The notes below the pieces were generated by a model, which was given only the letters and a program-made list of their open reading frames with translations, was not told the DNA's origin and made no database searches. Source: an uncultured Clostridia bacterium (GTDB lineage: Bacteria > Bacillota > Clostridia > TANB77 > CAG-508). From it: a stretch of DNA of 8,497 nucleotides. Of this stretch, positions 6,980-8,497 are shown piece by piece. Position 1 is the first letter of the stretch. Each line of letters opens with the position of its first letter. The stretch is taken from contig CALXJO010000041.1 of assembly GCA_944388645.1 (NCBI GenBank), positions 1-8,497 of the forward strand, in the 5' to 3' direction. The position numbers were made by a program, and so were the translations under genes.

Positions 6980-7261
6980 TTAATAAGGATATCTTTCATA
7001 TAAATACCTAATAATGCTATCTGCATTATTAGGTGTTATTTTTATAAAAACACCTTTATCTAAACTAATCCACATAACCATATCAAAATCTTCTATATTA
7101 TCTGCAAAAACACCTAGAATAGTAGACATTTCAACAGGATTTTTATATTCTTCTTCCCATTCTAAAATATTATAATCAACATTTTCTTTATTATAATATC
7201 TTGATAGAAAATTTGAAATTTCACCATTTTTATTACTAAAAAACTTAATTGTTGGATACAT
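6980..7261 (-). CDS. Small conserved-looking protein of unknown function (93 aa)
   Basis: I assign no family or function. The 93-residue product has no signal peptide or membrane segment and should be cytoplasmic. Visible features are an acidic central patch (LEWEEEYKNP, 33-42), the stretch VMWISLDKGVFIKIT (62-76) and an aromatic C-terminus (RYLYERYPY). I have the impression that similar short proteins ending in YLYERYPY occur in other clostridia, but this cannot be checked here. The frame is real rather than a shadow. It starts with ATG preceded by AGGAG (complement of 7267-7271) at 5-nt spacing, and no plus-strand gene covers it. It converges on gpsA with a 3-nt gap, and its codons 76-86 also encode the gpsA terminator hairpin. 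The palindromic element at 7283-7459 lies 21 nt upstream of its start. Confidence 0.75.
   Translation of the reverse strand: MYPTIKFFSNKNGEISNFLSRYYNKENVDYNILEWEEEYKNPVEMSTILGVFADNIEDFDMVMWISLDKGVFIKITPNNADSIIRYLYERYPY
7006..7043 (+). terminator. Intrinsic terminator of the gpsA operon, inside the convergent gene
   Basis: A perfect 12-bp stem (ACCTAATAATGC at 7006-7017 with GCATTATTAGGT at 7023-7034) and the 5-nt loop TATCT are followed by GTTATTTTT (7035-7043). The T-rich tail is on the plus-strand side, so it terminates transcripts coming from gpsA, 30 nt past its stop. Read on the minus strand the tail is weaker (ATTTATATG), as expected because it lies within the minus-strand coding region. 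Confidence 0.85.
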
Positions 7262-7276
7262 ATTAACTCCTAAAAT
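7249..7276 (+). promoter_or_regulatory. Possible promoter reading into the palindromic element
   Basis: TTGTTG (7249-7254), a 16-nt spacer and TAAAAT (7271-7276) would place a transcription start at about 7283, exactly the first base of the inverted repeat. The match is moderate and the region is AT-rich, so chance is a real alternative. It overlaps the start and ribosome binding site of the minus-strand gene. Confidence 0.3.
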
Positions 7277-7282
7277 TACATT

Positions 7283-7459
7283 GTAATGATTTACAGCTTT
7301 TTTATTAATATCTCGATAAAGAAAATTAATGTATTTTTTCGAATTTTATCGCTTCTTGCTGGAGCGTAACCGCTCCAAATTACTGCGCGAAGACGAAAAA
7401 TTCTCCAAAAATATATTAATTTTCTTAAATAAATTTAGACTTAAGCTGTAAATCATTAC
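7283..7459. repeat. Nested inverted-repeat element of about 177 bp (MITE-like element or structured RNA)
   Basis: The ends are perfect 17-bp inverted repeats: GTAATGATTTACAGCTT (7283-7299) and its complement (7443-7459). Inside an asymmetric loop (7300-7318 and 7427-7442) is a 20-bp stem (7319-7338 with 7407-7426, one G-T pair). An imperfect stem follows: 7341-7347 with 7397-7403, 7350-7351 with 7394-7395, and 7352-7355 with 7389-7392. It is capped by GGAGCG/CGCTCC (7361-7366/7371-7376) with the loop TAAC. No reading frame of note occupies it. The size and terminal repeats fit a miniature inverted-repeat element; the rod shape with an internal loop would also fit a regulatory RNA. I see no convincing target-site duplication. 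Confidence 0.75.
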
Positions 7460-7498
7460 TTTATTTTTAATATTATTATTTGAATAATGAATTTTTAT

Positions 7499-7522
7499 AT
7501 ACTTAGAATAAAATGTAAGTAT
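7499..7522. repeat. Short inverted repeat upstream of the 7611 gene
   Basis: ATACTTA (7499-7505) and TAAGTAT (7516-7522) form a 7-bp inverted repeat with a 10-nt spacer. A weak promoter, TTGAAT (7480-7485), 18 nt, TAGAAT (7504-7509), would overlap it. This may be an operator-like site for the gene at 7611, but the AT-rich context lowers its significance. Confidence 0.3.
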
Positions 7523-7534
7523 TTTGGAAAAATA

Positions 7535-7560
7535 AATTTATAATTTGAAAATTATAAATT
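7535..7560. repeat. 26-bp perfect palindrome upstream of the 7611 gene
   Basis: AATTTATAATTT (7535-7546) and its exact complement (7549-7560) flank a 2-nt centre, GA. It contains a TATAAT (7539-7544) on each strand and lies 35 nt upstream of the ribosome binding site of the next gene. It could be an operator, a divergent promoter core or a hairpin in the leader. It is composed almost only of A and T. Confidence 0.4.
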
Positions 7561-7610
7561 AAAAAATTAATAACCGTGAGTGTTAACAAATAATGAAAGG
7601 ATTTTATTCT

Positions 7611-8497
7611 ATGAAAGATAAAAAATGGCTAAAATATTTGATTATAGCATTTGGTGTTATAGCGATAATAACTATTGGCATAATTTTAACAATAAATGCA
7701 AATAAACCAAAAGTTTCTGACTTTAATGAAAAAATAAAACATGAATTAGAATATTTAGATACAACAACATTATACATGATAAATGATTTAAATAATTTAA
7801 ATGATGTAAATTCATTGAAAGTAGAGAAAATGTCTGTAGATAGTTCATCTAGCAATTCTGAAAGTGGAGGAGGTAGTTATTCTTCTTCAGACGAATCACA
7901 GACGTCAAGCCAAAGTTCAAATAGTGAGTCTGAGGAAAGTAAAAGCTATGAAATACAAGATAACTCAATTATGGTAATAAATAAAGATCAAATTGATTGG
8001 GCAAGTATAAATACACAAGCTGAAGACTTGTATGATTCCTGGGTTAATATTACTATTGATTTAAATAGTGCAAGTGTTTCTAATGAAAATATTCTAGCAT
8101 TTAGTGATAATTTGAATAATTTATTAGTTTGTATTAATAATCAAGATAAAGCAAATAGCATAATATGTCTTGCAAACCTTTATTCATTAATTCCAAAATA
8201 TATGTCAGAGACATCATTAGATCAAAATGCAATATCATTAGAAAATGTAAAGTCAAACATAATATCTGCATATTCTCTTGTAACTAGTGGCAATTGGGAT
8301 GAAATAAATACATTTTTAACAAAGGCAGAAGCAGAGTATGATACTCTAATGAATTCCACATATAATCTTAATGAAGTAAAAAGGGCTAAATTCAACAGAT
8401 GTTATGTTTTATTAAAAGAATTAATAAAAACATCAAATGCAAAAGATGAAAATTTATTTTATTTAAAATATATAAATTTAATGAATGAATTTGAAGA
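7611..8497 (+). CDS. Membrane-anchored protein with Ser-rich linker, unknown function (partial, 3' end outside window)
   Basis: The frame is open from ATG 7611 to the window edge, 295 full codons plus two bases, so the C-terminus is missing. A short basic start (MKDKKWLKY) precedes one hydrophobic segment (about 9-28), which should anchor the protein with the rest outside. Next come a probably helical stretch (about 36-70), a low-complexity Ser/Glu-rich linker (about 75-112, with SSSSNSESGGGS and many Ser) and an Asn- and Leu-rich domain, probably alpha-helical, to the end. No lipobox, catalytic motif or known domain is recognised. AAAGGA (7596-7601) is 9 nt before the ATG and sets the start; an in-frame ATG at 7593 lies upstream of that site and is less likely. 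Adhesion or envelope-stress roles would be guesses. Confidence 0.85.
   Translation, partial: MKDKKWLKYLIIAFGVIAIITIGIILTINANKPKVSDFNEKIKHELEYLDTTTLYMINDLNNLNDVNSLKVEKMSVDSSSSNSESGGGSYSSSDESQTSSQSSNSESEESKSYEIQDNSIMVINKDQIDWASINTQAEDLYDSWVNITIDLNSASVSNENILAFSDNLNNLLVCINNQDKANSIICLANLYSLIPKYMSETSLDQNAISLENVKSNIISAYSLVTSGNWDEINTFLTKAEAEYDTLMNSTYNLNEVKRAKFNRCYVLLKELIKTSNAKDENLFYLKYINLMNEFE

Noticed and set aside
7593..7611. Upstream in-frame ATG at 7593 as start of the last gene
   Set aside because: The AAAGGA site at 7596-7601 lies downstream of it and is correctly spaced for ATG 7611, while no good site precedes 7593.
7604..7855. Minus-strand open frame opposite the 7611 gene
   Set aside because: The plus strand has a proper ribosome binding site, a membrane anchor and an uninterrupted 295-codon frame; the minus frame has none of these.
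1..8497. CRISPR array, tRNA or rRNA genes, transposase genes
   Set aside because: No regularly spaced repeats, no cloverleaf-like GC-rich segments and no transposase motifs were seen on either strand.

Overview
The window is strongly AT-rich. It carries Shine-Dalgarno sites of the AAGGAG/AAAGGA type, consensus sigma-A promoters and a four-cysteine L32 protein. It also has the gene order der-plsY-gpsA, which is common in Clostridia. All of this points to a low-GC Firmicute, most likely a clostridial species; I cannot name it further. The spoIVA gene that often follows gpsA in spore-forming clostridia is not visible here.

Layout. At 1-369 rpmF (ribosomal protein L32) is a single-gene unit with a perfect TTGACA-17-TATAAT promoter and a strong intrinsic terminator. 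At 368-526 a second promoter precedes a leader of about 120 nt holding two well-formed hairpins. From 527 to 6976 five loci lie on the plus strand with small gaps. Two are tandem paralogous polytopic membrane proteins of the 6-pyruvoyl-tetrahydropterin-synthase-related (GT-C-like) type, the first broken by a +1 frameshift near 1907-1913. They are followed by der (ribosome-assembly GTPase), plsY (glycerol-3-phosphate acyltransferase) and gpsA (glycerol-3-phosphate dehydrogenase). The membrane gene 2227-3921 is translationally coupled to der. A 36-nt imperfect direct repeat with GGGGACA motifs sits over the der stop codon and the der-plsY gap. The gpsA terminator lies inside the 3' end of a convergent 93-residue orphan gene (6980-7261, minus strand).

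The 7262-7610 gap contains the least explained structure of the window. It is a nested inverted repeat of about 177 bp (7283-7459) with perfect 17-bp ends, an internal 20-bp stem and a GC-rich apical hairpin. It could be a MITE-like element or an undescribed structured RNA. After a very AT-rich stretch with a 26-bp palindrome, a gene starting at 7611 runs off the right edge. It encodes a single-pass membrane-anchored protein with a Ser-rich linker and an unknown extracytoplasmic domain.

Function. GpsA makes sn-glycerol-3-phosphate and PlsY acylates it to lysophosphatidic acid, so plsY-gpsA is a phospholipid-initiation module. Der and L32 serve the 50S ribosome. The two membrane proteins are probably envelope or glycan related, but nothing in the sequence identifies their substrate.
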